The notes: generated by a model not told the origin, from the letters alone. A stretch of DNA of 64,000 nucleotides from UBA6059 sp040222235 (GCA_040222235.1 JAVKDO010000142.1:1-64000); one strand, 5' to 3'; positions 53,115-62,494 are shown, numbered from the stretch's first letter. Made by a program: numbers and translations.

Positions 53115-55475
53115 TTATCTGCTATCTGGACTGATATGAGTTTCTTCTAAATCTATTGCATTTTCAATACGTTCTAGTAAAGATTCTTTTTTACTTATGG
53201 TCTTCTGGCTATTATATTTACTTCTGTCAATAGACTCTTTCATAGCATTTCTAGAATGGTAGAGCTTTTTTAATAAAGTAGCTTTGGAAGCTTCTTCAAA
53301 TTTTAAAACAAGATATTCATTGTACTCTAGCAAGGCTTCAGTGGAATAGTACTCGGGTATTTTGCGGATGTTTTTCTTTTTCCTCTTTAGAATGTCCTTT
53401 AATTCGACAGCTGCATCTCTGGATCGGGAAATTGAGTCCTTCGCTTTTAGGGGTTGGTTTTCAATGAAATCAGCTGCAGCAATGATGTAAAAATGAGCTA
53501 GAGTATTCCATAGAGCCTCTATCGCAAAATCAGCTCCGTACATTTTTTTTTTCTTAAACGACATATATCTTTCAAGCGCCTCTTCAACAAGCTGTATACC
53601 TTGCTGAATTTTAACATCTCTTGGAGGCTCTTCAGATACTTTATCTTCTTCAAAATCAGTGATCCATGAATAAATAGTAAGTGCCTGAGAATGATAGAAC
53701 CTTGGATCATCAGGGTATTCATTGGAGTACTTTTTACTAAGTTTTAATCCAGTTGAATACTTTTGGGACCTTCTTGCGGCCCACACTTGAATATATTTCA
53801 ATTCACGAATAATCCCAGCAGTATTTGTAGCATTATCCTTGCATGATGCTTCTCTCTTTTTTATTAAAAAACTCGTCTGATCGAATACAATTTCATTTGG
53901 TTTTAGCTCAGGTTCATCAATGGATATTGGCACAATCAAATACGCTAACGACTCAACGAGCATTCGTTCATCACTTTCCTCAGCAAAATCATTTAGATTT
54001 TTTTTTAGTACTTCTTTGAAGCTACTCTCTTGATATTTGGAAAGATCATATTGTAAGTAGTAATAACATATGGCACGAATTATATCTTTTAATTTTTTCT
54101 TGCTATTAAAAGTGCCATAATCAAATACAACCGGTAGTTGCTGATTAAGGCTTTCAATAGGATCTAATCCAAAATTCCTACTATTACTCAAATCAGTATC
54201 CCCGATTATATTTAGAATATTGATCTTTCGATCAACCTTAATCATGTAGTAATCGATACTATCAAGACCCTTATTTAATTTAATGTTCTCTTTGAGGTAT
54301 TTATTTACTTTTCTTAGAATATCTGCAACAACATTATAGTCTTCACCTGCACTAAATTTACTAGCCGCCACTAGGTGGTCTTTTGTTTCCTTATACTCAA
54401 GCATAAGACCCACATTTTCCAAAGTGTTTCTGGTGTCTTCCAGATCTTTTCTCATTTCTTGGAATTCATTTTGGTCGATAAGACTAGATTGACTTATCAG
54501 TCGCTTAAGTATTTCCAGCCTTTGTATGTATTGTTCTATGTCTTTATTGTAGTAGCCTCGAAATACGAGTTGGGCAAATATTTGAGCAATATTGCGATGG
54601 AATAGAAACTCATTAGCATCCAGTTTAGGTAGATCCCCCATACTATTCTCATAGACGTCATATGACCATTCTGCTGATGAAAAATATAGACTCAGTTTTT
54701 TGGATTTTCTTTCTATGAATATATTGTTGGCAGCAATGGCTTTTGTCATGGCACTCGCATCATAAAACGCACTATTCTCTTCCCATTTTTGACGAGTCTC
54801 TTTTACAAAATCAAAAGGTTCGTCTACTCTTCTCGCAATGTTCTTATAGTAATCGTCAGGCTTTGCCTTTATAATATCAACATATTTTGCATACACTCTT
54901 TGGAACAAGATATCGTCTCCTTCTTCATACTCAATTTGATCAAACGCTTTATTATCAATTTCATTAACAAGAACATCATTGAAAAGAACGTGGTACCTGT
55001 GGGAAGAATCTTGACTTATTCCCAAGGCCATTGCACTTAGCAAAGACATGTTGTCTCTAACAAATTCCTCAATTTGATTCTTATTTTTCAAAAATTTCGA
55101 CTCGGATTCTATAGCGTTGAGGTAAGGAGTTACCTTTTTCTCTATGTATTTGACTCGATTAAAGTACTTTTTGATTTTTCCAAAGTGAAGAATTCTGAAT
55201 TCTTTTCCATACTCTTTGGTCAAAAGACATGATTTATTTCTAAAGAAATAGTAATATCCATTTTGCCTGTCAGCTGATAAATATACATTTGATTTTGTAG
55301 CTCTTTCACGCAATCCAATTGGGAAACAATAATCAATAATATCATAGGGATCAACAATATAATTGAAAGAGTATCCCAATCTTTCAAGCTCTGCTTCCTG
55401 AATTAATGCATCTATTTGAAGGGGCTTCAATGTGAATAAAAGAGATTTCCTTATGTCAGCTATCTCGCTACTCAT
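53115..55475 (-). CDS. Large protein of unknown function with possible degenerate PIN-like N-domain and helical repeats
   Basis: 786 residues, no family recognised. The N-terminus has FNYIVDPYDIIDYCFPIG (about 38-54) with Asp42, Asp45 and Asp48, a segment that could be the first strand and acidic site of a PIN-like nuclease. A later segment has FYDASAMTKAIAANNIFIERKSKKLSLYFSSAEWSYDVYEN (Asp239 region, SSAEWS at 266-271), like the DA-x-A ... SxD region of PIN-like effectors, but the usual last Asp is replaced. From about 300 on it is highly helical (ETKDHLVAASKFSAGED, DRKINILNIIGD), and the last 230 residues look like TPR or ankyrin-type repeats. It is AT-rich compared with its neighbours and is the third gene of a tightly coupled operon. 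Confidence 0.7.
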   Translation of the reverse strand: MSSEIADIRKSLLFTLKPLQIDALIQEAELERLGYSFNYIVDPYDIIDYCFPIGLRERATKSNVYLSADRQNGYYYFFRNKSCLLTKEYGKEFRILHFGKIKKYFNRVKYIEKKVTPYLNAIESESKFLKNKNQIEEFVRDNMSLLSAMALGISQDSSHRYHVLFNDVLVNEIDNKAFDQIEYEEGDDILFQRVYAKYVDIIKAKPDDYYKNIARRVDEPFDFVKETRQKWEENSAFYDASAMTKAIAANNIFIERKSKKLSLYFSSAEWSYDVYENSMGDLPKLDANEFLFHRNIAQIFAQLVFRGYYNKDIEQYIQRLEILKRLISQSSLIDQNEFQEMRKDLEDTRNTLENVGLMLEYKETKDHLVAASKFSAGEDYNVVADILRKVNKYLKENIKLNKGLDSIDYYMIKVDRKINILNIIGDTDLSNSRNFGLDPIESLNQQLPVVFDYGTFNSKKKLKDIIRAICYYYLQYDLSKYQESSFKEVLKKNLNDFAEESDERMLVESLAYLIVPISIDEPELKPNEIVFDQTSFLIKKREASCKDNATNTAGIIRELKYIQVWAARRSQKYSTGLKLSKKYSNEYPDDPRFYHSQALTIYSWITDFEEDKVSEEPPRDVKIQQGIQLVEEALERYMSFKKKKMYGADFAIEALWNTLAHFYIIAAADFIENQPLKAKDSISRSRDAAVELKDILKRKKKNIRKIPEYYSTEALLEYNEYLVLKFEEASKATLLKKLYHSRNAMKESIDRSKYNSQKTISKKESLLERIENAIDLEETHISPDSR

Positions 55476-56131
55476 GTGACACCCATTAAAGTTTGGCTCG
55501 TTTGGTTTTGAAACTCTCTAAAAGATGCTGGACTGTGCAGATCAGATGCATCACTCATCACCTTGTAAGCTTCAATGAGTGGTCGTATATAGCTCTCAAG
55601 CAATTTATTCTTAAACATTTCATGAGCATATGTTCCGTATTTTTCATCTACTATTTCTGAAAAATGACTGACCACAGTATCAGCTACTTCACGATTTTCA
55701 TAGTTCAATGTATGGAAGACCAGGTCCAAGTAGTCATAAATATCGTAGTATTCAGCACTCAACTTTAGCCCAATACAGACAGCCTCCTTATCTGAATTGT
55801 TTTTAAGATACCGCTTTAGCTTAGGATAAAATATGTCAGCAACATCTTGATTATGATTTATTAAACAGACTTCATCAATGATTTTTAGAATTTCAGATTT
55901 TTTTGAGATATGATCTAAGATATTATTCTTATACACAACAGAATGAAAGTGCAATAAATATGTTTTCCATTTTCTGAATAAGGAAAGCAACAAACGATAT
56001 CCCTCAGTATCTATTGTAATCTTTGACTCTTCAACAATTTCATTAAGTAATTGGATAACCTCTTCTTCAATTTCTGGATCCTTGAGGTTTTTTAATTGTA
56101 ATTTGTTACTTCTTAATTCAATCAAATCCAT
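55472..56131 (-). CDS. Helical protein, unknown (second gene of AT-rich operon)
   Basis: 219 residues, almost entirely helical, with acidic and Leu-rich heptads (LKNLKDPEIEEEVIQLLNEIVEE at about 14-37; SEILKIIDEVCLINHNQDVADIFYPKLKRYLKN). No family recognised, no catalytic motif, no signal peptide. It starts at the stop of the upstream gene (TAATG overlap at 56131-56133) and its end overlaps the next gene by four bases, so translation of all three is coupled. Confidence 0.65.
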   Translation of the reverse strand: MDLIELRSNKLQLKNLKDPEIEEEVIQLLNEIVEESKITIDTEGYRLLLSLFRKWKTYLLHFHSVVYKNNILDHISKKSEILKIIDEVCLINHNQDVADIFYPKLKRYLKNNSDKEAVCIGLKLSAEYYDIYDYLDLVFHTLNYENREVADTVVSHFSEIVDEKYGTYAHEMFKNKLLESYIRPLIEAYKVMSDASDLHSPASFREFQNQTSQTLMGVT

Positions 56132-56739
56132 TATTCTAGTGTCTTTATTCCTTCATGAATTTGCAATTGTATGTATCCTAGAACAGGTACCGTATTCAAG
56201 ATAATGGTATCTGCATTTTGTAAAACATCATTGATTGAATGCTCACATACCAACAAAAGTTTTTGCACTTCATCATTATAACCTTGTCCCCCCTGATTCT
56301 TCAGGCTAATTGAAGCATCTTTAAATTGACTGATTCCTTTCACAAACTCCGGGTTTATCTCAATGATTATTTCAAGTGAATCCGTGATGTATTTTGGCTC
56401 ATTTCCAGGGATATAGTCTTGACCAACATTAGAGGAAAATTGCTTGATCAGTGATTTGTTGAACATTTGATAGTTTGCCAAATATAATTTTACATGCTCT
56501 GACAGTATGCTCCTAGTTAATTGACTTTCTAGATGAAATTTATTGAAATGATGATGAGATGCCGTTTGAAATTTTTGGAATTCATCATGAGCAATCTTTG
56601 CATCATCAAGGTATCCATAAACAAGTGATAGCTGATCATAAATTTGAAGTAGGTGTTTGACTTTTTCTTTGTGGGAAGATTTTATTCTTACATTTTGTGC
56701 AATACCAAATATTCCTAGTATAACGGAAATTATATCCAT
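56131..56739 (-). CDS. Helical protein with hydrophobic N-terminus, unknown (first gene of AT-rich operon)
   Basis: 202 residues. A hydrophobic start (MDIISVILGIFGIAQNVRIK, about 1-20) is followed by a long helical body with no family match. A short hydrophobic N-terminal helix followed by a helical bundle is also the layout of HeLo/Goodbye-type toxin or adaptor domains, but nothing here proves that. It is the first gene of the operon; an inverted repeat lies 24-47 bases upstream of its start. Confidence 0.6.
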   Translation of the reverse strand: MDIISVILGIFGIAQNVRIKSSHKEKVKHLLQIYDQLSLVYGYLDDAKIAHDEFQKFQTASHHHFNKFHLESQLTRSILSEHVKLYLANYQMFNKSLIKQFSSNVGQDYIPGNEPKYITDSLEIIIEINPEFVKGISQFKDASISLKNQGGQGYNDEVQKLLLVCEHSINDVLQNADTIILNTVPVLGYIQLQIHEGIKTLE

Positions 56740-57552
56740 GCTATAGTATTAAATTGAGCTGAGAGGTTGAAGAAGACTTTAACCTCCGTCTAGTTAAAAT
56801 TAATCAAAAATGGTTATTCTAACCGTATAATTTTTTAGCCAATTATTTGTATTACAGAATCTATCGAATTTTATTCAGTTGATACTTAAACGCATACAAC
56901 ATCCTAAAAAACTCCATCTAGTCGATGCTATCTGCGTTATGGATTCTATTGTCAATTAATTACTCAACAATATTATAACCGAATATACTTGCTTGTCGTC
57001 CCATATAACACGTACTTTTTTTAACTAGATCAAGTTAGCAACTTAATACATCTAAAAAAATACCTAGAAATGAGTATAATTTGAATATTTGCTTAAAAAA
57101 TCGTTCGAATATGGACATTTTTAGGTATAATCAAGAGTTTCAGCATGAATCTCTTAGCTCATCGCCAATAACTTTCGGCGGGTTGACAAGGCCTCAAACC
57201 AGTCGCTTTTGCCAAACAGAGCAAACTCCTTCCCCAATCTGCGCAAACTTTGAAACCAACCTGTGCAGACTTTTATGTCAAGTTGCGCAGACTCAGTCGT
57301 CAAGTTGCGTCAACTTTCCACTGAGTTTGCGGTAGTTTTCAAAACAAACATTTGAATACGATAAAGAGGCCTGTTGAATAAGTATAATTGTGGTATAAAA
57401 CAAAATATTATTTCACAAAACATAACCTTACACAACTATCTTTCGTGTAATTATCTATAGGTTGTAGTTAAGCTTTTCTCACCCTCAGTCCGGATCATAC
57501 CGGGAGCTCCCTCTTTACAGTTTTATTGTTTAACCATTTAAATACTACTATT
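56740..57552. other. AT-rich intergenic region with short repeats
   Basis: About 810 bases between the divergent operon and the HU gene. Near 57220-57340 there are four near-repeats of a GCAAACTTT/AAGTTGCG theme, including CAAGTTGCG twice and GCGCA..., in both orientations. An 84-codon open frame here (57081-57335) seems to be a by-product of these repeats. The last 190 bases, AT-rich, probably hold the HU promoter. No other gene is seen. Confidence 0.4.
56763..56786. promoter_or_regulatory. Inverted repeat upstream of the AT-rich operon
   Basis: GAGGTT (56763-56768) and AACCTC (56781-56786), twelve bases apart, 24-47 bases before the ATG at 56739. Could be an operator or a leader hairpin; no stronger element seen. 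Confidence 0.35.
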
Positions 57553-57975
57553 ATGTCTATAATGTATAAGGCCATAGGTCGTGGGCAGCCGGGAGTGGCT
57601 GGTGGCGGTGATTTGAAATATTACCCTACGATAGTTCGAGAGCGTAACGTCGATTTCAGACGTTTTATTAAGCAGATCGCTGAGTTAAATACCGTAAATA
57701 CTGCCGATGTTTATGCAGTAATTGATTCCATGCTACAGTTGATCAATCGTCACCTGAGCCAGGGACGTACAGTGGAGTTGGGTCATTTTGGCAACTTCTC
57801 GATCAGCCTCAGGACAGAGGGGTCGGAGACGCCAGAAGAAGTCAATCGCAGTAAGATCAAAGGGACGAAAATCCTATTCAGACCAAGTCTGGAGTTCAAA
57901 GAGACTTTAGCAGGTATCTCCTACCAAAAGATCGAGAATCCCGATCTTGCACCTCTACCTGCCGAAGCACCATAG
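57553..57975 (+). CDS. HU/IHF-like nucleoid-associated protein (Bacteroidota type)
   Basis: 140 residues from the ATG at 57553 (MSIMYKAIGRGQPG); the frame is open from 57526. The N-terminal half has FRRFIKQIAELNTVNTADVYAVIDSMLQLINRHLSQGRTVELGHFGNFSISLRTEGSET, the dimer core of the DNABII fold, followed by a C-terminal half with RSKIKGTKILFRPSLEFKE. Such HU-like proteins compact DNA. The arm carrying the usual RNP is replaced by shorter sequence. A strong terminator follows. Confidence 0.88.
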   Translation: MSIMYKAIGRGQPGVAGGGDLKYYPTIVRERNVDFRRFIKQIAELNTVNTADVYAVIDSMLQLINRHLSQGRTVELGHFGNFSISLRTEGSETPEEVNRSKIKGTKILFRPSLEFKETLAGISYQKIENPDLAPLPAEAP

Positions 57976-57998
57976 TGCAGGGCCTATTCCCTAACCGC

Positions 57999-58025
57999 AG
58001 GCTGTCAGCAGACAGCCTTTTTTTT
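57999..58025 (+). terminator. Rho-independent terminator after the HU gene
   Basis: Stem AGGCTGTC / GACAGCCT (57999-58006 and 58011-58018), loop AGCA, then eight T (58018-58025). It begins 23 bases after the stop. Confidence 0.93.
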
Positions 58026-58123
58026 GCATCTCGCCTTCTGATCACTTTTTCACCTTCTGTGTAAAGGAACCACTTTGCTTTCTTCAGCCACTTTCACAGC
58101 TTGGTTCTCAGCCATACATAGCA

Positions 58124-59203
58124 CTACTTCCCTACCGCCTTCATCATTTTATGGAAAATGCTATTGTTCTCATAAACTCCTGAGAAGGCCTCAGCACCAG
58201 GCCCAAAGGCAAAAACAGGTACCAACGTAGCAGAGTGACCATCTGTAGCAAATGCTCCTTTCACCTCGGCATAGTCACCATCGTTGGAAGCCAGGGTGTA
58301 GCCAGCTGTTTCATGATCTGCGGTGACAATCACTAGCGTCTCTCCATCCTGGGCTGCATAGTCCAGTACCTGCCCTATCACCTCATCAAAGTCCAACAGC
58401 TCAGAGACGAGATAGTCCTCCTCGTTATCATGCCCACCCCAGTCAATTTGCGAACCCTCGATCATCAAGAAGAATGGATTTTCTGATAAGTCAAAATAGC
58501 CCAGTGCTTTCTGAGTCGACTGACCAAGGAAATCACCACGTCCGTCTAGCATTCTCGGCATGCCATCATCATCCAGCAGATAGCCATAGCGCTGATCAGC
58601 AGCCACTGCGCCATCCAGACTTGTCGTATCTACTGTATACCCAGCCGCTTTGAGTTTTTCGAAAGTATTGCGACCGTTGATGTTACCTGAGAAGTACTCC
58701 TGTCCTCCACCAGCAAAGAAGTCAATATCAGACTCCACCAGTTGAGCAGCGATCTCGTCCTGCATTCCTCGTAGCTTCACATGCGCATAAAAACAGGCTG
58801 GCGTAGCATGCGTAATTGAGGAGGTCGAGATCACGCCCGTCTTCCAGGATTGCTCTGATAGGATTTCCACGATAGTAGGTACGGCCATCGTGTCCACATC
58901 CATCCCGATGGCACCATTGTAGGTCTTCACACCCGCAGAGAAGGCGGTGGCCCCTGAGGCAGAGTCGGTTACCTTCTGCTTTGCTGTGGAAGTACGACTG
59001 AGGCCGACGTGTTTGAACCTGCTAAAATTTGGAGTGCCCTCTTTATAATAGTAGGCAGAAGACACCTGACTCAGGCCCATTCCATCACCTATCAGCAGAA
59101 TGATGTTTTTTGGTTTCTTGACCTCTTCCACTACCGGTGTTGGAGGAGTCGAGTTGCAGGCTTGAAGAAAGAGGACAAAAAGGAGTGGCGCTAGATATTT
59201 CAT
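58124..59203 (-). CDS. Alkaline phosphatase lipoprotein
   Basis: 359 residues. Lipoprotein signal (LLFVLFLQAC). Motifs of the alkaline phosphatase family: IILLIGDGMGLSQVSSAYYY (Asp metal ligand), the nucleophile region KVTDSASGATAFSAGVKT (Ser), FFLMIEGSQIDWGGHDNE (Asp and His metal ligands) and TADHETAGYTL, with a late DGHSATLVPVFAFGPGA (His). All key residues are present, so an active periplasmic or surface phosphomonoesterase is likely. It is a single gene; no Pho-box sequence was looked for in detail. Confidence 0.93.
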   Translation of the reverse strand: MKYLAPLLFVLFLQACNSTPPTPVVEEVKKPKNIILLIGDGMGLSQVSSAYYYKEGTPNFSRFKHVGLSRTSTAKQKVTDSASGATAFSAGVKTYNGAIGMDVDTMAVPTIVEILSEQSWKTGVISTSSITHATPACFYAHVKLRGMQDEIAAQLVESDIDFFAGGGQEYFSGNINGRNTFEKLKAAGYTVDTTSLDGAVAADQRYGYLLDDDGMPRMLDGRGDFLGQSTQKALGYFDLSENPFFLMIEGSQIDWGGHDNEEDYLVSELLDFDEVIGQVLDYAAQDGETLVIVTADHETAGYTLASNDGDYAEVKGAFATDGHSATLVPVFAFGPGAEAFSGVYENNSIFHKMMKAVGK

Positions 59204-59713
59204 GGGACTAAGTTAATTCTGATTTGATTGTCACCTTTGCTGTTCGTGATAATTAACAATTTGGTCATCGTGAGTGTGACTATATATTAACGCGAGCTAA
59301 CGGATAAACATCGCAAATCTCCTGGAAAAGTCTGAAACCCAATGTCGCAGCACAGCGGAGATATCCCATTAGGCAAACACTTCCATTCTAGCCAATTATC
59401 CTAGCAACAAATAAGCCGTCTTCTCTCTTTATTAGCAATGACGTATTCCGTACTGTCAGTCTAAAGGAGCCTGTCGAAGACTTGTTGGTCAGAACCTGCG
59501 AAGTATCCTTCGACGAGTTCAGGATGACAGGTATCGCCGATACTATGCGTCATTGCAATTCGTCCGATTAGCACCTAAATGTTATATCTCAAAAGGACAT
59601 TTGTTTTTAAACTCCTCAGCCATTCAACTCACACTACGATTTGACCACCGTTATCAAAACCAACTCGGAATTTCACAAGCTTCGTTTAACTTGGTAATCA
59701 AACTACGAATCTT
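59204..59713. repeat. Intergenic region with a 122-base MITE-like element
   Basis: Within this 510-base divergent spacer, 59435-59556 is bounded by a 9-base inverted repeat (GCAATGACG ... CGTCATTGC), with inner matching arms (ACTGTCA near 59450-59460, TGACAG near 59525) and two halves of the CTTCGACGAGTTCAGGATGAC family that is dispersed in many Bacteroidota genomes. It holds no gene. The remaining parts show nothing I recognise. Confidence 0.55.
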
Positions 59714-62494
59714 ATGCGGTACCTGACTCTACTCTTCCTTATTGCTTTGCCTTCTATCATGGTGGGCCAATCCAAAAAAGTGCTCGACCACTCCGCTTAC
59801 GACGAATGGAGGAAGATCGAAAATCAGGCGATCAGTACTGATGGTGACCACATTCACTACAGCTTGATATCACATGGCTATGCTGATCCTGTCTTTGTCC
59901 TAAAGACGAACAAGGGAGAAGAACTTCTCAGGTATGACCGGGGCAACAAGGGACAGTTTAGCGCCGATGGCAAGTATGTGACCTTCACGATAGTGCCTGG
60001 AGATGCCACTGTGCGTGACCTCAAGCGTGTCAAAACCAAAGAAGAAGAGCTACCGCAAGATACCCTGGCTATCTATGATATCGAAAACCAAAGCCTAACC
60101 AAGCTTCCCTACTTGCAGTCGGTCACCCTACCGGAAAAATGGAGCGGCTGGATGGCTTATCAGACCATACTGCAGCCAGACACCACCAAAAAGAAAGCTA
60201 AGAAGTCCAACAAGGACAATGGCTACCCATTGACTGTTAGACGCCTGTCTGATGGAGCTACCTGGGAGCTGCCTTTCGTACAATCTTATGCCTTTAGTGA
60301 AATAGGATCGATGCTCTCTGCTATATCAGGCGGTAATGATTCTACGGTAGTAGCCGGTGTATATGTCTTTAACACTGAGCAGCCGGCCTGGCAAAACACC
60401 CATTCTGCTAAGAAGGGAAAATATGAGAACCTGGCCTGGGATGAGGCTGGCAATCAACTAGCTTTTACTGCTGATCTGGACACCACCAGGGCTTTAGTGA
60501 GAAACCCAGGACTTTACCACTGGACCAGCGGAAGTACTGAGGCTGGACTCATCCTTGACAGTACGAATGATTTTGTAAAGTCAGACATGCAGGTCAACCC
60601 TCATCAGAAACCCATGTTTTCTCAAAACGGGCAAAAGCTCTATTTCGAGATCATGCCTAACCCCATCCAGCAAGACACTTCCCTACTCGAAGACGAGATT
60701 GTCAATGTGGAGGTGTGGAGTTACAAAGACCCACGCTTATATACACAGCAGGAAATCGACAAGAAGAATGATGTCAAAAAAGGCTACTCAGCGCTGCTGG
60801 ATATCAATTCCGGTAGGTTCACCCAACTAGGATCAGAAGAGCTCCCTGACGTCATGCATGGCAATGAAGGGAATGCTGGAATCTCTCTGGCTGCCAACAA
60901 TCAACCCTATCTACAGTCGCGTACCTGGGAGGGTTTCCCTGATTACAATGACTTATATATCATCAATCAAGGCACAGGCGAGACGAAGTTGATCGCCACC
61001 AAGGTTCGCGGTAGTGCAGAGCTATCCCCCATGGGCAGATACGCCTACTGGTATGATCGTGTAGACTCGGCATGGTTCACCTACAACATTGGCAGTGAAA
61101 AGCTCGAGCAGGTAACCTTCAATGATCAGCTTACTTACTATGACGAGGAGAATGACTCGCCGGACTTCCCCAGTCCGTACGGCCTCATGAGCTGGACTGA
61201 GGATGACAGCAAGATGCTGATCTACGATCGGTTCGATGTATGGGAGGTAGATCCTAACAGCGCCGTATCACCCATCAATCTTACCAGAAATGGCAGATCA
61301 ACAATGACGAAATATCGGTATGTGAAACTGGATGATGAGGAGAGGTTTATCAGCAAAGGACAAAAGCTACTCTTTACTGCCTTCCGCGAAAGTAACAAGG
61401 GGGCAGCAGTGGTCAGCATGACATATGGCCGATCTGGAATGGCCACTCTGGCGTCTGGTGATCTGCATTACAAAGGGTTCAAAAAAGCAAGAGACAGCAA
61501 AGAACTCATTTTCCAACAAGAAAATTTTGAGGTCTTCCCTGACATCCACGCCACCACATTGGACTGGAAGTCTACCACTCGTATCTCTACCGCCAATCCA
61601 CAGCAGGCAGAGTACAATTGGGGTACCGCTGAGATCCATAAGTTTACGAGTCTCGATGGCAAGTCACTCGAAGGGCTCTTGATAAAACCGGAGAACTTCG
61701 ATCCCACGAAGAAGTATCCAATGTTGGTCAACTTCTACGAGACGAGTTCGGACGGTCTCAACCGACATAGAGAGCCCTCTCCTGGACGCTCGACGATGAA
61801 CTATAGCTTCTATGCCAGCCGTGGCTATGTTATCTTCAATCCTGATGTAGTCTACCGTGAAGGTTATCCCGGAGAGAGCGCTTACAACTGCGTGATGCCG
61901 GGTGTGCTTTCACTCATAGAGGAAGGCTTTGTGGACAAGGATCGAGTCGGTGTGCAGGGCCACAGCTGGGGTGGCTACCAGATCGCCTATTTGGTAACCC
62001 AAACCGACCTATTCCGCTGTGCGGAGGCAGGTGCACCCGTACCTAACATGGTAAGTGCCTACGGAGGCATTCGTTGGTGGACTGGACTTAGCAGAATGTT
62101 CCAATACGAGCATACTCAGTCCCGTATCGGTGGTACGCTCTGGCAATACCCGCTTCGATTTATTGAGAATTCTCCCATCTTCTATATAGATAAGATCAAT
62201 ACGCCACTCCTACTCATGCACAACGATGCTGATGGTCATGTGCCATGGTATCAGGGTATTGAGCTGTTTGTGGCTTTACGTCGCTTAGGCAAGCCTTCAT
62301 GGATGCTTAACTACCAGGGAGAGCCACACTGGCCGCTCAAGCTGCAAAACAAGATTGACTTCAATGTTCGGCTGCAGCAGTACTTTGACTACTACCTCAA
62401 GGATGCTCCAATGCCGGAATGGATGGACAAGGGAGTGCCTGCCATTCAGATGGGAATCGATCAGAATTTGGATTTGATTGATGGGAATGAGTAG
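59714..62494 (+). CDS. S9 family prolyl oligopeptidase-type peptidase, secreted
   Basis: 926 residues. Signal peptide (MRYLTLLFLIALPSIMVGQ). A long N-terminal beta-propeller (about 25-650) precedes the alpha/beta-hydrolase domain, with the nucleophile in VGVQGHSWGGYQIAYL (Ser751), Asp840 in LLMHNDADGHVPW and His872 in GEPHWPL. These are the Ser-Asp-His of family S9 (dipeptidyl-peptidase IV / acylaminoacyl-peptidase group). The C-terminus (YLKDAPMPEWMDKGVPAIQ) is the usual one in Bacteroidota. It probably cuts peptides in the periplasm or at the surface. Confidence 0.95.
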   Translation: MRYLTLLFLIALPSIMVGQSKKVLDHSAYDEWRKIENQAISTDGDHIHYSLISHGYADPVFVLKTNKGEELLRYDRGNKGQFSADGKYVTFTIVPGDATVRDLKRVKTKEEELPQDTLAIYDIENQSLTKLPYLQSVTLPEKWSGWMAYQTILQPDTTKKKAKKSNKDNGYPLTVRRLSDGATWELPFVQSYAFSEIGSMLSAISGGNDSTVVAGVYVFNTEQPAWQNTHSAKKGKYENLAWDEAGNQLAFTADLDTTRALVRNPGLYHWTSGSTEAGLILDSTNDFVKSDMQVNPHQKPMFSQNGQKLYFEIMPNPIQQDTSLLEDEIVNVEVWSYKDPRLYTQQEIDKKNDVKKGYSALLDINSGRFTQLGSEELPDVMHGNEGNAGISLAANNQPYLQSRTWEGFPDYNDLYIINQGTGETKLIATKVRGSAELSPMGRYAYWYDRVDSAWFTYNIGSEKLEQVTFNDQLTYYDEENDSPDFPSPYGLMSWTEDDSKMLIYDRFDVWEVDPNSAVSPINLTRNGRSTMTKYRYVKLDDEERFISKGQKLLFTAFRESNKGAAVVSMTYGRSGMATLASGDLHYKGFKKARDSKELIFQQENFEVFPDIHATTLDWKSTTRISTANPQQAEYNWGTAEIHKFTSLDGKSLEGLLIKPENFDPTKKYPMLVNFYETSSDGLNRHREPSPGRSTMNYSFYASRGYVIFNPDVVYREGYPGESAYNCVMPGVLSLIEEGFVDKDRVGVQGHSWGGYQIAYLVTQTDLFRCAEAGAPVPNMVSAYGGIRWWTGLSRMFQYEHTQSRIGGTLWQYPLRFIENSPIFYIDKINTPLLLMHNDADGHVPWYQGIELFVALRRLGKPSWMLNYQGEPHWPLKLQNKIDFNVRLQQYFDYYLKDAPMPEWMDKGVPAIQMGIDQNLDLIDGNE

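Noticed and set aside
53115..55475. Calling the large protein a confirmed PIN-domain nuclease
   Set aside because: Only fragments of the pattern are visible, and the usual last acidic residue is not evident; kept as an inference in the findings.
57081..57335. 84-residue open frame upstream of the HU gene
   Set aside because: It is built from repeated short words (GCGCAAACTTT, AAGTTGCG) and has no family-like pattern; the region is AT-rich and promoter-like.
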